From: Acanthochromis polyacanthus
Lineage: Eukaryota > Chordata > Actinopteri > Pomacentridae
NCBI RefSeq assembly: GCF_021347895.1
Contig: NC_067116.1
Coordinates: 45,256,628 to 45,320,627 of the forward strand
Direction of reading: 5' to 3'
DNA: 64,000 bases
Shown here piece by piece: positions 23,582 through 35,496 of this stretch (position 1 is its first letter; the number at the start of each line of letters is the position of its first letter). The position numbers and the translations under genes are program-made. The notes under the pieces were generated by a model. The model saw only the letters and a program-made list of their open reading frames with translations. It was not told the origin of the DNA and did not search any database.

Positions 23582-24240
23582 TTGATGACCATGTCGTCTT
23601 GTTTTTATTAGGTTTTTTTTTATAATTAGCTGTTATTATCTGGTGTGTTTTTGCAGTTTTGTGGAGTGAAGACGGTTTTATCTGCTGACCGGTGGCCTTT
23701 ATTTCATCCCTGGCGGTCACACATGTAATAATGAAGCCGCTAATGCGTTTCCACGGCACATGAGCTGAAGGGGAGTTTTTCTACTTTGTCAGATCCGGAC
23801 AACATTTTAATCAGCTGAGCCTTCTCAGATTTGTACCAGATCAATCGGCCAGCTTCCGTGGAGAGAACAGATGATTCCATGACTGAGCGTTAAATGTAAA
23901 ATGAGTCATGATTGTAGACTGACGGCGGGTTTAACGGGCTTTGGCAGCGTTGTGTGTTTCCAGTTTTGAAAGTCATTTGAAGAGACAACCTGTGCGGCTG
24001 TAAAAACATTTCAAGAGATGGAGAAACTTTTGCTGAAGTGCATGGAAAATTACAATTCAGGATTTGATTTGCAGACTGAAACAAAAACAAAAGCAATATT
24101 CTGCAAAAATGAACAGTCTAAGTGGCGGAATTATTCTTTAGCACAGACCTACGGTCAGCTCGTGGGTCCTGAATTTAAGATTATTGCGATAACAGCGTAG
24201 TTTCAGATGATGTGACAATAAAAGGAAACTAAATGAAAAC
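23582..24240. other. Intron 1, no feature recognised
   Basis: No supported feature; ordinary intronic composition. Confidence 0.45.
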
Positions 24241-24394
24241 TTTAAACAAACATGATATTTAACCCTCTCCCAGCACATTTGAAAGGCATGCCATGCTTTA
24301 AAAATCTCCAAATTTACAGCATTTCTCTTAAAAATAAATGCGCTGAGTGGATGTTTTCAAGTCCAAAAGTCTTTTATGCATTTTGTAGTAAACA

Positions 24395-24870
24395 CACACT
24401 CAGAGAGTGCAGTCCTATGTGTCCATTTCATATAGATGAACCCACAAACTAAATGACCTGCTCTGAGTACAGGCGTGTGTTCTGCATGTGTATGTTATGT
24501 ACGGATTCAGGATCACGTGACCTAAATATGTAGCAGGAACTGATGGGACTCAGAAACACCCCCACAGTTTAATCAGTTGTTCCTTGGATCATTTCTGATG
24601 GATAAGTCCTGATAAGTCCTCAGAGGTGGATTTGTAGTAGGATCACAATCAGCTGATGTTCACTGGTTGTCATGGTTACAGTGACGCCGTGCTGCTATCT
24701 GGCAATGATACAGAAATCTTTAACTAATCCATGCATCCAGACTATAAGCTGCATCACTGCCAGAATCTGATCACTTGGTCCTTGAGTCATTTCTGAACTT
24801 CTCTGGAAATTTCATCCAAATCCGTTGGTCTGTTTTTGAGTAAAGTTACAGACAGACAGACAATTGTTAT
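24395..24870 (+). mobile_element. LINE 3' tail, RTE-like, copy 1
   Basis: Shares with 29490-29908 and 57642-58240 the ordered blocks GAACCCACAAACTAAATG, GGATCACGTGACCTAAATAT, GTTCCTTGGATCATTTCTG and TTTCATCCAAATCCGTTGG, ending in TTTTTGAGTAAAGTTACAGA and GACA units. An AAATCCGT..TTTTTGA block followed by a GACA tail is typical of 3' ends of RTE-type non-LTR retrotransposons. No reverse-transcriptase frame remains; a LINE-mobilised SINE is the alternative. Confidence 0.65.
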
Positions 24871-24949
24871 ATAACTCAGATTCTAAACAGATTATTTTAA
24901 AAATAATTCTGCAAACTTTGTGCATTCAAGTAAAGATTTGTAACTCTGC

Positions 24950-25345
24950 TGCAAAAACAGTTTCTTGACTAAAATCCTGGGAGTTTTTCGACTGAACTGC
25001 AGGCAGTGTTTGCACAGAACTGATAGGAGACGAGTATGGAAACAAGTTAAAAGTAGTAATACGTAGCGTCACTATTTATTTTTCCAGTACTGATAAGGTG
25101 TGCACTCGGAAAAATGTTGGACCTGTTGATTCCTGTTGTTTTCAGTTTTTGTAAAATAATCAAAAAAATTCAACTTTCACTTCTAGTTCTGTAGCGATAT
25201 TTGGCATTATAACGGCGTTGTGCTGCTCTAAAGTCATTTCTGAGTTCTTGGTTGTTCTGTTTCCATAGAAGTACACAGTTTGATGAATAAATGTCTGCTC
25301 ATCCTCAGGCGTAAACGTTAGCACATTAGGAAGCGACGCGGTGTT
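24950..25345 (+). repeat. Dispersed intronic repeat family, copy 2
   Basis: Carries CGACTGAACTGCAGGCAGTG, CCAGTACTGATAAGGTGTGC, CTAGTTCTGTAGCGATATTT and CGTAAACGTTAGCACATTAG. It is the inverted partner of 26225-26640, about 880 bp away, with several matching 20-mers between the two arms. Confidence 0.8.
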
Positions 25346-26162
25346 GACGCACGCTTGTCTGCGTCACATCTTGTTTGCTGCTACAACTTTTGGGTTTTTT
25401 TCCCTTTAAAAAAGGCCAGAAATCAGCGGAGTAAGAGGAGATTCCCAGCGTGGCGGAGCTGATCATGTAGCTCCCCTTTGGTCGGAGCCTGAATCCAGCT
25501 TCCTAATTCCATTAGAGTTATATATTGAATTATGCCTCGCCGTTAAATGACAGCGTAATGAATGGAAGTCATTTTACAATACCGCCCCTGCCACAGACCT
25601 CCACTCCAGGGACCCGTCTGTCAGAGCAGCGAACAGCCAGTGATTTGTTCGCTCCAGCGTCACGTCAGTATTCCATCAGAGCGATACCTAGCACGCTTCT
25701 GGATATCCTGCACGGAAAAACCAACAGACATCGAAGATCTTTGAGGGTTTTTGTGGAAAAACAAACAGCGCGAGGGTCTGTTTGTCCAGAATCGATCCAG
25801 CAGGTCCCAGCGGTGGCCTACAACGGTATCAGTGTGTTTCTGCAGATTCACCTTTAGGTTCAGATGGAAGCTGTGGCTGCAGGCCTGAGCGATGGAAAAG
25901 GTAGAGGGAGGGAGAGGAGATAGGGAAAGAAGGAAGCAGGATGTGTGTCTGCATGTTTGTGAGGGTTTTTTTTTCCTGCAGCAGCCAGCTAGAGCCGGTG
26001 GTCTAACAGACAAACGCTCCATTAAACTGACCAGGCCCCTCTGCTGCTTCTGCTCCTTTTCCATCTCAACCCTCCAGACGTCAGATCCCTCTGTCTCGTC
26101 GTTTCTCTTAAATTCTGCCTTATAGCCTCATGCATACATAAAAAAACAGGCACATTCGTACA
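25346..26162. other. Intron 1, unique; possible regulatory block 25420-25660
   Basis: Lies between the two inverted repeat arms. 25420-25660 is of balanced composition and free of repeats, including TTAAATGACAGCGTAATGAA and TGATCATGTAGCTCC words. No coding support: the frame at 25525-25857 and the one at 25660-26064 (-) overlap without domain content. Confidence 0.4.
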
Positions 26163-27152
26163 TACTCTACCATTAAAAGTGTGGGGTCACGCAGACAATT
26201 CCATGTTTTCCATGAAAACTCAGCAACGCGTCGCTTCCTAATGTGCTAACGTTTACGCCCGAGGATGAGCAGACATTTATTCATCAAACTGTGTACCTCT
26301 ATGGAAACAGAACAACCAAGAACTCAGAAATGACTTTAGAGCAGCACAACGCCGTTATAACGCCAAATATCGCTACAGAACTAGAAGCGAAAGTCGAATT
26401 TTTTTGATTATTCTTTAGACAAGAATTGAAAAAACAAACAGGAATCAACAGGTTTAACATTTTTCTGAGGGCACACCTTATCAGTACTGGAAAAAATAAA
26501 TGGTGGCTCCACATAATACAGATATTTTCCGACTTTAAATGCTTTCATTTTATCTGTTCTGTGCAAACACAGCCTGCAGTTGAGCCGAAAGTTCCCAGAC
26601 TTTTTTCTCAACTTACTGTTATTTGCTGCAGGGTTATGAATGGCTTCTTGAATGCACAGAGGACTGAGGATTTTTTTCTTTTTAAAAGAATCTAGTTATT
26701 GCAAGTGTTGTATTTTTTGCAAATTTTTAAATGACAGATATTGCATAGCTGTACAATGATTGTTGCACAATCTCTGGTGTTGTTCATAAAGGTTTTTGTA
26801 CTGTGCACTTATGTATTTTTACAAACCCATCACTGGAAGGAAAGAGCGCTCTGAGACCTGGTGGCTGAGTGAAACGTTAGTCTGTCTGCAGATTTTATAT
26901 GCAAAAAGAAGGATCCATCTGTCTTATCTGGTTTTAAATCTACCACTAATCAAAAATAAATATGCAGTCGTAGCGCTGATGCTACGCTGGGCTCTTTAGG
27001 GTTAAAAATCAGCTACAATAGTCATTTACCACATTAACAATGTCTAGACTCGCCTTATCATTCAGTTAATGTTATCTTCATTGAAACAAACAGCTTTTCG
27101 TTCAAAAATAAGGACATTTCTAAGTGACCTCAAACTTTTGAATGGTAGAGTA
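26163..27152. mobile_element. Composite element with Tc1-like ends enclosing a dispersed-repeat copy
   Basis: The left end TACTCTACCATTAAAAGT and the right end ACTTTTGAATGGTAGAGTA are near-perfect inverted repeats, followed inward by GGGGTCAC and GTGACCTC as in the 1899-2890 elements. The terminal parts match that miniature family. Its middle is replaced by 26225-26640, an inverted copy of the 24950-25345 repeat, plus about 350 bp of other sequence. No transposase frame is visible. Confidence 0.7.
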
Positions 27153-27729
27153 TCTATATATATCTAAACACACACAAAAACAATCTGAGTTTAATTTCAA
27201 GGCAGTTAAAATCTAATTATTTCTTCCTCTGCCGGTGTTTTTATTTGCTTGCATCGAGTGTTGGCAGCCGTGCAGTCAGATCGATAGGATTTGTCATGCT
27301 TGGGATGGGCTCACTCATCCATCCACCGCATGGGGAATGCCTCTGCTCAAAAAAAAACTCAAACTGTTACCGCTGGGCGTTAAAAACTATGAGTGAAGGT
27401 GTTAGCATGTGGCGCTACGACGACCCGTGTGTCCAGGAAGCAGGTTGGGATTGGAAACGCTGGAGTAGAAAGGAGGGGATGGAGGTGGGATCTGGCAGGA
27501 AGGCAGGCGTAGCTCGCTCCAGCCTCATGTGCCGCTCTGGTTTGTGGGTCGGAGCGTTGGTGGGGCCGGGCCCTGCAGCTGCTGCCCTGTGGCTGCAAGT
27601 CCAGCAGGGCGACCGAGGCCGGGCTGCCGAGGCTCACCACACCAAGCGCCCGGATCGCTAACGTGGGAAGATGAAAAGAGGCATCAGATGGTTTTTGTAT
27701 TACTCAGTGTGTGTGTGCCGGCGTGTACG
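27153..27729. other. Intron 1, unique, GC-richer
   Basis: Repeat-free stretch before the CTGT array. The frame at 27245-27661 has no domain and no splice context. Possible regulatory sequence, unproven. Confidence 0.4.
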
Positions 27730-28978
27730 TGTCTGTCTGTCTGTCTCCCTGTCTGTCTGTCTGTCTCCCTGTCTGTCTGTCTGTCCATCTGTCTGTCTGT
27801 CTGTCCATCTGTCTGTCTCTCCCTGTCTGTCTGTCTGTCTGTGTGTCTGCCTGTCTGTCTGTCTGTCTGTCTGTCTCCCTCCCTGTCCATCTGTCTCTCT
27901 CTGTCTGTCCATCTGTCTGTCTCTCCCTGTCCATCTGTCTGTCTCTCTCCCTGTCTGTCTGTCTCCCTGTCTGTCCATCTGTCTGTCTCTCTCCTGTCTG
28001 TCTGTCTGTCTCCCTGTCTCTCCATCTGTCTCTCCCTGTCTGTCTGTCTGTCTGTCTGTCTCTCCCTGTCTGTCTGTCTGTCTCCCTGTCTCTCCATCTG
28101 TCTCTCCCTGTCTGTCTGCCTGTCTCTCTCCCTGTCTGTCTGTCTGTCTCCCTGTCTCTCCATCTGTCTCTCCCTGTCTGTCTGTCTGTCTGTCTCTCCC
28201 TGTCTGTCTGTCTGTCCTCCCTGTCTCTCCATCTGTCTCTCCCTGTCCATCTGTCTCTCCCTGTCTGTCTGTCTGTCTGTCTGTCTCTCCCTGTCTGTCT
28301 GTCTGTCTCCCTGTCTCTCCATCTGTCTCTCCTGTCTGTCTGCCTGTCTCTCCCTGTCTGTCTGTCTGTCTCCTGTCTCTCCATCTGTCTCCCTGTCTGT
28401 CTGTCTGCCTGTCTCTCTCCCCTGTCTGTCTGTCTGTCTCCCTGTCTGTCTGTCTGTCTGTGTGTCTGCCTGTCTGTCTGTCTGTCTCCCTCCCTGTCCA
28501 TCTGTCTCTCTCTGTCTGTCCATCTGTCTGTCTCTCCCTGTCCATCTGTCTGTCTCTCTCCCTGTCTGTCTGTCTCCCTGTCTGTCCATCTGTCTGTCTC
28601 TCTCCCTGTCTGTCTGTCTGTCTCCCTGTCTCTCCATCTGTCTCTCCCTGTCTGTCTGTCTGTCTGTCTCTCCCTGTCTGTCTGTCTGTCTCCCTGTCTC
28701 TCCATCTGTCTCTCCCTGTCTGTCTGCCTGTCTCTCTCCCTGTCTGTCTGTCTGTCTCCCTGTCTCTCCATCTGTCTGTCTCCCTGTCTGTCCATCTGTC
28801 TGTCTCTCCCTGTCCATCTGCCTGTCTCTCTCCCTGTCTGTCTGTCTGTCTCCCTGTCTCTCCATCTGTCTGTCTCTCCCTGTCTATCTGTCTGTCTCTC
28901 CCTGTCTGTCTGTCTCTCCCTGTCTGTCTGTCTCTCCCTGTCTGTCTGTCTGTCTCTCCCTGTCTGTCTGTCTCCCGT
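27730..28978. repeat. CTGT/CTCC/CATC tetranucleotide array, about 1.25 kb
   Basis: Almost pure CTGT units with CTCC, CATC and GCCT variants. The variants form higher-order blocks, notably CCCTGTCTCTCCATCTGTC recurring many times, and a long stretch starting at the GTGTGTCTGCC near 27841 is repeated from about 28460 (offset 619 bp). Because no stop codon can form from these units, frames of 280-566 residues stay open on both strands; they are not genes. Confidence 0.97.
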
Positions 28979-29489
28979 CCAGGCTGCAGTTGATTACCTG
29001 CTCCTGTTTCTGCTCTAAAATGCTCGGACTATGTCAGGAATGCCGCCTCCCTCCACCCCGTCCTCCTCCTCCACCAGCATGCCTTTTTTTAAAAAAAAAT
29101 TTGTTTGGAGCACCACCTGGTTTAGCTGTTTTGCAAGGCGTGGCCAGAATTTTTCAAATTTTCTTTTTTGGCTCGCGCATTACCAGCTGTCCCAATTATT
29201 TTTCCAGACGGGAGACACGTCGGTCATAATCGGTTGTGGAAGTTAGCGGAAAGATCTGTGTTTTTTTTGTGTGTGTGTCTAACTATAACAGTAGGAGCAG
29301 CTTAGTCAGATGCAGGTTTTTAAAACTTTTCAAAACTTTAAGTTAAACTACATCATGCTGCAGAAGCAAACAGAGAAGGAGCTGCTTGATGTTTTTGGAC
29401 GAGGTTTTAACCCAGCTGTGGTTTGCTTGTTAGCACTTAATGCTATGAGATGACACATGTTGATGAACTGGTGCTATATAAGCTAGAAA
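28979..29489. other. Intron 1, no feature recognised
   Basis: Flank of the CTGT array; nothing supported. Confidence 0.45.
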
Positions 29490-29908
29490 AGCACTCAGAG
29501 TTCAGTCCTCCTCCAAGGCCGTCCATTCCCCCGTATGTCAGAAATGCAGCATTTGTTTATTTATTAGTTATTGATGATCAGAAATCACAGCATCATAGAA
29601 TGTTTCCATTAAATATAGATGAACCCACAAACTAAATGCCTTCGAGAGTACAGGCGTGTGTTCTGCATGTGTACGTTATGTACAGATACCGGATCACGTG
29701 ACCTAAATATGTAGCAGGAGGCAGGAATTGATGGAAGTCAGAAACACCCCCACAATTTAATCAGTTGTTCCTTGGATCATTTCTGATGGATAAGTGGACC
29801 TTCCCTGAAAATTTCATCCAAATCCGTTGGTCTGTTTTTGAATAATGTTGCTGACTGACAGACAGACAGACAGGCAGGCAGACAGACAGACAGACAGACA
29901 GACAGACA
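29490..29908 (+). mobile_element. LINE 3' tail, RTE-like, copy 2, with GACA tail
   Basis: Same block order as 24395-24870: GATGAACCCACAAACTAAATG, GGATCACGTGACC, GTTCCTTGGATCATTTCTG, TTTCATCCAAATCCGTTGG. The tail from 29855 is (GACA)n with GGCA interruptions, longer than in copy 1. It lacks the middle of copy 1 (the CTGATAAGTCCTCAGAGG to ATCACTTGGTCC part), so it is an internally deleted copy. Confidence 0.68.
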
Positions 29909-31130
29909 CCGATCATCACATGACTCCGCTGTGTTTCTTGGTGGAGTAACTGATATGAGATGTCACATGTTGTGAATCTGTGCTATACAAGTAAAACTGA
30001 ATTGAATTTCACTGAATTCTTACCGGCTACGCTAACTAATGCTAACAGCTAGTTGCTAATCTGCAGATAGCAGACAAAGAAGCCGAAAACTACAAATTTC
30101 AACAAATTAAAAACTGACAAAAATGCTAAAATCTTATATTTTACTTGTTCAACTTTGAATTTCTGCTGAAAGTTTTTCTTATAGGTCCAAATTCAGTTTT
30201 ATTCCTGTTCTTTACTCGTTTCAAAACTGTATAGCATCATTAATGCCACTGAAAGAATAATGTAGAATTAAATTATATTTTTATTACTTTAATGATTCTT
30301 TAAGGAATTTGTCTTTTTTGCGGGCAGCGTAAAGTAACTACTGCTGTGATTTTGTTGTTAATTAAACTGAATCTTGAATGTTGAATAAGAAACTTACATG
30401 TAGGGAGCTTGATAAGATTAAGGTAATTCAGTCACACAGCTGCAGTTTTTTTTTCAGCTTTCCTTCCTGACTGTGTTCTGTTTTATGTATTTAAACTCCT
30501 CATATTGGTTTAAGCTTCGAGTTTGTTCTCTTTGTGAGACATGCATTGCTTTAAAAAGGTCTTACTGATTCCAGATAATAAAAAATTGTCCTTATGTTGA
30601 ATTCGCTGTAAATGCAGGTCAGCAGCCCTGGAGGTGGCAGATGAAATGCTCTCATGTTTTCTGCTCCTTTAACGTCCCTGTTCTGTGTTTCTGAGAGTGA
30701 AGGCACCGCTGAAGGTGTCACATGCCGCAGAAATGTAAGAAACTCTGCTGATATTCAGTGGATATGTGGCGTTGGGGATGGGCTCCTGTCATTCTGAGAC
30801 GGTGGAGTCACATTGGCTGTGCTGTTTCCTCCTCTACACCTGCCTTCAGTCCAAGGTCGAGTCCACGTAGTTGGAGCAGAATATAGTGAGTCATTGTTTT
30901 CAAAAACAAGCCGCGGTGACACAGCACTTCCTCCTCCAGCCTCACCTCGCTTGTTTTTCTTCAGCGCCTTTCAGACTTTGACTCTTTTTCGTTAATCTGA
31001 CGGTGATTAAACACGTCGGCTTCACGTCTTAATGACAAACCTGCTCGTGTTTTTGCAACAACAGTCTCACCAGGTTGGGCCGAGTAACATTTACATCATA
31101 AATCTGAACTGGACGCACAAATGATTGTGA
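29909..31130. other. Intron 1, no feature recognised
   Basis: AT-rich then mixed intronic sequence. No exon or repeat supported. Confidence 0.45.
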
Positions 31131-31139
31131 TTTAGGGAG

Positions 31140-31850
31140 GGCTTTGACAATCTGCCACCGCCTGGCCCGGTGCCACGGCTGTAACGGGACCCGGCGGTGG
31201 GTATAAATAGTTCGGTCCGGCTCCCTTCGCCTCCGGTGCTCCTCAATGGAGGAACAGGTGCTCCGGCCCACACTGCCTCCCTCCATCCACCGACCGTCCC
31301 CCCACAGCCTCCCCCTTTATCTGATGTCCTCCAGCGTGGAGGAGCAGGACAGTCACGATGCACGTGTTAGGAGATTTCCTCCGATATTCTGGAGGTTTTT
31401 TTTTCCCCTTCCCTCTGCCTGTCTCGCTGCTCGTCTTTGTTTTTAAAGGTGCATGTCGGTACACGTTCATGCCTCTCGTGCAGTTTCTCCGCATCGTTTT
31501 TCACCGTGGAAGCCACAGCTTTGGAAGCTGCTGGCGTCTCTTCTCAGGACTTTCCACAGTTAAACTAACAAACAAATGCATTTTTCCACCCGCGGTCCAC
31601 TTGGCACCGCCGCGTAGTTCTCCCTCCTCGGGTTTGTTCTGCAACCGAGCCGTTGACAAATCTATAATCGGCAGATCACCTCATCGTAAGCCGACGGGGG
31701 GAGAGGAAACTTCTCACCGTCCAGAGTTAGCCGCCACCTGGTTTCATGCTAGACAGGTCTGGTTTCACGCTAAGCTAACGCTAACCATAGAGGCCACCGC
31801 CGTGCACTTCCTCGCTGCCAGCCGGCTGCCGTTAGTCGATGCAGATTAAA
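31140..31850 (+). promoter_or_regulatory. GC-rich intronic block with TATA box, possible internal promoter
   Basis: A consensus TATAAATAG at 31202-31210 sits in a GC-rich setting. Downstream, ATG at 31246 opens a 66-residue frame and ATG at 31358 a 163-residue frame ending 31849, the longest non-repeat ATG frame in intron 1. Neither shows a known domain. An alternative first exon or an unrelated small transcript is possible; chance is more likely. Confidence 0.3.
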
Positions 31851-32029
31851 TTCTCTGCAGGGAGCACAACTCTAAAAATAAGAGAAGAATCTGTGTGAAA
31901 CTGTAGCTCCAGTAGAACGGAGGCTGCAGCTGTGGGCGCTAACGGACCAGAAGATACGACCGTTTCTGACGGTTTGACCCGAGGAAGTCCACAGAGTCGG
32001 AATAAAGAATTCCTCTGTTATTAAACTGA

Positions 32030-33020
32030 ACGATTTTCAGTTATTTTACAGGTTTTCCTTATTATTTTCTATAATGTTCTCATACATTTTAGAACATTCT
32101 TAGTACAATCCTTGAAAAAGGGTTTTAATTTACATATTAAACATAAAAAAACTCAGTAAACAATGTCCACATTAGAAATCTGTTTTATTCTAAATGATAA
32201 TCTATTCTTTTACAGTCAGACTGTAAAATTACACTCTTTTATTACTGTCTTTATTTGATATTTGCTTTTTTAAACTGTTATTTTACAGGTTTTCCTTATT
32301 TTTTTCTAAATTGTAGAAAATGTTGATTAAAACCGGTGAAAAAAGGTATTAAATGTAAATAAAAAAGCGTCAAAATTGTAAATAATATCCACATTAAAAT
32401 TCTATTTTATTGTAAGTGGAGTTCTGTTTGTTTACAATATTTTACTATAAACTTACGCACTTTTTTACTGTCTTTATTAGATTATTTTAGATTTTTACTG
32501 TTATTTTACAGATTTTCCCCTCTTCTGCTAAATTGCAAAAAAATAACTCGTAAAATCATAGAAACCAGTTTATAGATGAAAAATGAACAAAATGTCAGTA
32601 AATAGTAATTTGTTCTTTTTCTACTGTAACATTACCTTATTTTTACATCAGCAAAAAATATAATAATTTTATAGATAAAACAATGATTTTTGCTTTTATT
32701 TTACAGATTTAATAAACTTGCAGATTTTTAACACAGTTGTTTAAAATAGATAAATCAATTTAACAACATTTAACTATTAAATTGCAAACTTTTTGGTGTA
32801 TTTAAATTAGCAAAAAATATATTCGACGGATATTTGCTGATATTTGAAAGAGGAATCCAGTATATTGGGATTGAAAAATGTGAAATAATTCTTTTTCTGT
32901 TATTTTACAGATTTTCTCAGTTTTATTAAATTGCAGCGAATAACCAGAAAACTTCCAGAAAAAAATCAAATTACACATTAAATCTAAAAATGATTGTAAG
33001 TGCTGTAACCATATAAACAC
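32030..33020. repeat. Decayed tandem repeat, unit about 200-240 bp
   Basis: GTTATTTTACAG(G/A)TTTTCC recurs near 32039, 32278, 32506 and 32907, with a shorter match near 32697, each followed by TTATTAAATTGCA-like words. The units are AT-rich and strongly diverged. Confidence 0.7.
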
Positions 33021-33690
33021 TAAAACTTTGCTGCACATGAAATACTTTTCGATTCAATAACCAAATTTTGCTGATAATAGTTTTGAATGCAGGACTTTTG
33101 AAAACAAAACGACTTATTTTTCAGAACATGATGCTTTTCTGTCGATCAAACTACCCAACAGCGTATAAATGAGCTAAACTTTGATGTTAATTGCACCAGA
33201 AAAATGTGATTAAAGTGAAATATTGCACTCGTAATCCAGATATTTCTCTTCAATGTGCAACATATTTCATTTTCATCTCATAAAATGCAAAAAGCACAAG
33301 ACTGCAGTTGAGTAAAACTGTGAAATTTTACTGCAAATTATTTACTTTTCTTTTAACAAACCTTTGAATGCAGGACTTTTAGTTCACATCTTGTCACATC
33401 TTCCACCACTTTGCAGCTTTCATTCACTCTGGTTTACTAAATAACCGCTTTACAACCTGGTAGAAAATGAAAACTAACAGAATTCCCCTTTTTTTCCTCG
33501 ACCAGTCGTGAAAGCAGCCACTCAGTCTGTCTAATAAAGTCTGTGATTTATTTACACGTGGGGTTTTATTTAGCGTTTTATTCAGTTCGTGTCGCAGCTT
33601 GAATGTGTGAAAAGAGCTGCAGACTGCTGGAGCATGCTGGCAAACGTCTAGACTGTATCTGTCCCCGTACGTTTGTTGTGAGGAAAACTG
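33021..33690. other. Intron 1, no feature recognised
   Basis: AT-rich, one GAATGCAGGACTTTT word repeated at 33088 and 33366, otherwise unremarkable. Confidence 0.45.
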
Positions 33691-33699
33691 TCCTCTCTG

Positions 33700-34090
33700 A
33701 TTAATTTGCTAATCTCCCCGTTGAAGCTGTTCCCTCCGCCGTTCCCATTGGTCCGTCGCCCTCCCTCCTCTGCCGCCTCCCGCTCTCCTCATTCCTGCTG
33801 CCAAATTAAGTGTCAAACAGACGGGGAAGGCGGGTGGACGGCCCACATTTCTCCTATAGAGTGCTACAGTACGGTACAGTACGTTCCAGCCCTGCGCTCT
33901 GCCCCCACCCGGGCTCGTTAGCGCCTGATTGGGCTGTTATTGTAATTAAGCGCTCCCTGTACATTCAGTGAGAGCAGCGAGCTGTCTGCTTATGGGTGGT
34001 CTCTCAGAATGAGGGTGGGCCATGCAGGGATCACGGTCATTGTCCTCCAAACCGCCCACCTACATCACGTCTGCCAGCTCTTTTCCTCGT
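33700..34090. promoter_or_regulatory. Repeat-free block, candidate conserved element
   Basis: Unlike its AT-rich decayed surroundings, this block is of balanced composition with intact-looking words: a homeodomain-type GTAATTAAG near 33941, CCAAT-type TGATTGGGC near 33927, and CAGTACGGTACAGTACG near 33867. No long frame fits. The enhancer idea is inference from composition only. Confidence 0.3.
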
Positions 34091-34189
34091 CTGTTTGTCT
34101 TTTGTGTTGCACCTGAAGCACCGACCTGAAAAGAAATCAACAACATGACGTCATTTATCAGAGCCAGAAAGTGTAAATGTGTTCATGTG

Positions 34190-34640
34190 TGACTGTCAGG
34201 AAGCGTCACTGAATCCAAGATTAAACTGGACTGTTTGCTTTAACTAGATTCTGTAAAAAAACAAAAATATCTGCAATCATCAACGCAATCAAGAGGCTTT
34301 TATTGACTCAGCTGGGACTCGCAGTCACACAGGGAAAATTCAGGGAGTTTTCAGCTGAACTGCAGGCAGTGTATGGAAACAAATTAAAATTTAACTATGT
34401 AAATAGTAAAATATCTATAGTTTGTAGTCATGATTTTTTCTAGCTTTAGTAACACTTGTGGGGGAATTAGAAAGAATCTGTTTTTTCACATTATTTCATA
34501 ATATTGTGTCATACTGCACAGAAAATATTTTTAGGTTGTCTCTATTTCCAACTACAGCTGTTTATGACTTCATATTTCTATAAAAATGAGCTTAGAGTGA
34601 GCAGAAATTAAAGGAAAGAAGAAAACACAAAGTACCACAC
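34190..34640 (+). repeat. Dispersed intronic repeat family, copy 4
   Basis: Contains TTTTCAGCTGAACTGCAGGC, ATGGAAACAAATTAAAA, CTATAGTTTGTAGTCA and CAAAAATATCTGCA-type words in the order of the 16560 and 24950 copies, then diverges. Confidence 0.6.
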
Positions 34641-35440
34641 GCAGGATGAGATCGGTTTATGCAAATCAAAATTAAATTTACTAAAAGAGTTTCACGCTAT
34701 CGTGTTCTTGGATCTTGAAACCCTTTAAAAAATCTTTTTAGTTTAGAATAAATAAGTTATAACTTTGACACAGAAGACATTTCTATTTCTCTCTACTTCT
34801 AGTCTCAGTTGTTCTGTTTTTATAACAGTGCTGAACTTTATTGCAGTGAAAAATGAGTAAAAACAAGCAAAATGAGTCTGCATGTAAATTACGTACATTT
34901 TGACTATTGATCATTTGCAGGAAATTATTTTCTTTTAGCACTTTCCCATCTGACGTTAAACATTCAGTTATAGAATGAGATAATAATAATGTAATGTGCA
35001 AAATATACAATAAAGAAACTGAAATATGCAGAAATGTAGATAACTGACAACATATCTGTATATAACTGTATGGAGCACGTTCAGGTTAAGAATGAGGTTC
35101 CTGTTTGGTTCATCTGAAACCTTTTTTCACCTGTTTTCTGTCTCTGTGCAGCAGGTGTTTCCCTCTTTACCTTCCCTGTGTTAATCTCAGTTTGGGTGTT
35201 TGTACGTGTCGTAGGCGAGCTTATCTCTGAGTTTGTGGCCGATCGGCGGTGAGCTCGGCCTCGTCTTTGCCCCCCAGCGAGGCCGAGTGTTGGTGTTCTT
35301 GTCCTGTAACCGCGGTCCATAGCGGCCCTCCATTCATGCATGTGATCACCAACCGTCCTGTAGCTCCCTTACGTCACTCTGCGTTCCTGTCGGCTCTCAG
35401 GTTACACTTTCACCCTCCTCCCATCGCTCTCTGCCCCCTG
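34641..35440. other. Intron 1, no feature recognised
   Basis: Nothing supported. The frame at 35081-35341 (-) has no domain. Confidence 0.45.
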
Positions 35441-35448
35441 TCACCCCT

Positions 35449-35496
35449 TCTTCTTCTTCTCCTTCTCCTCCTCCTCCTTCTTGTTCTCCTCTCTTA
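35449..35496. repeat. TTC/TCC trinucleotide microsatellite
   Basis: TTCTTCTTCTCCTTCTCC-type polypyrimidine run. The overlapping 130-residue frame 35249-35641 contains a poly-Leu tract from it and is not supported as a gene. Confidence 0.85.

Noticed and set aside
27529..29229. Very long open frames (up to 566 residues) on both strands
   Set aside because: Translations of the CTGT/CTCC array, where stop codons cannot arise. No domain and no splice context.
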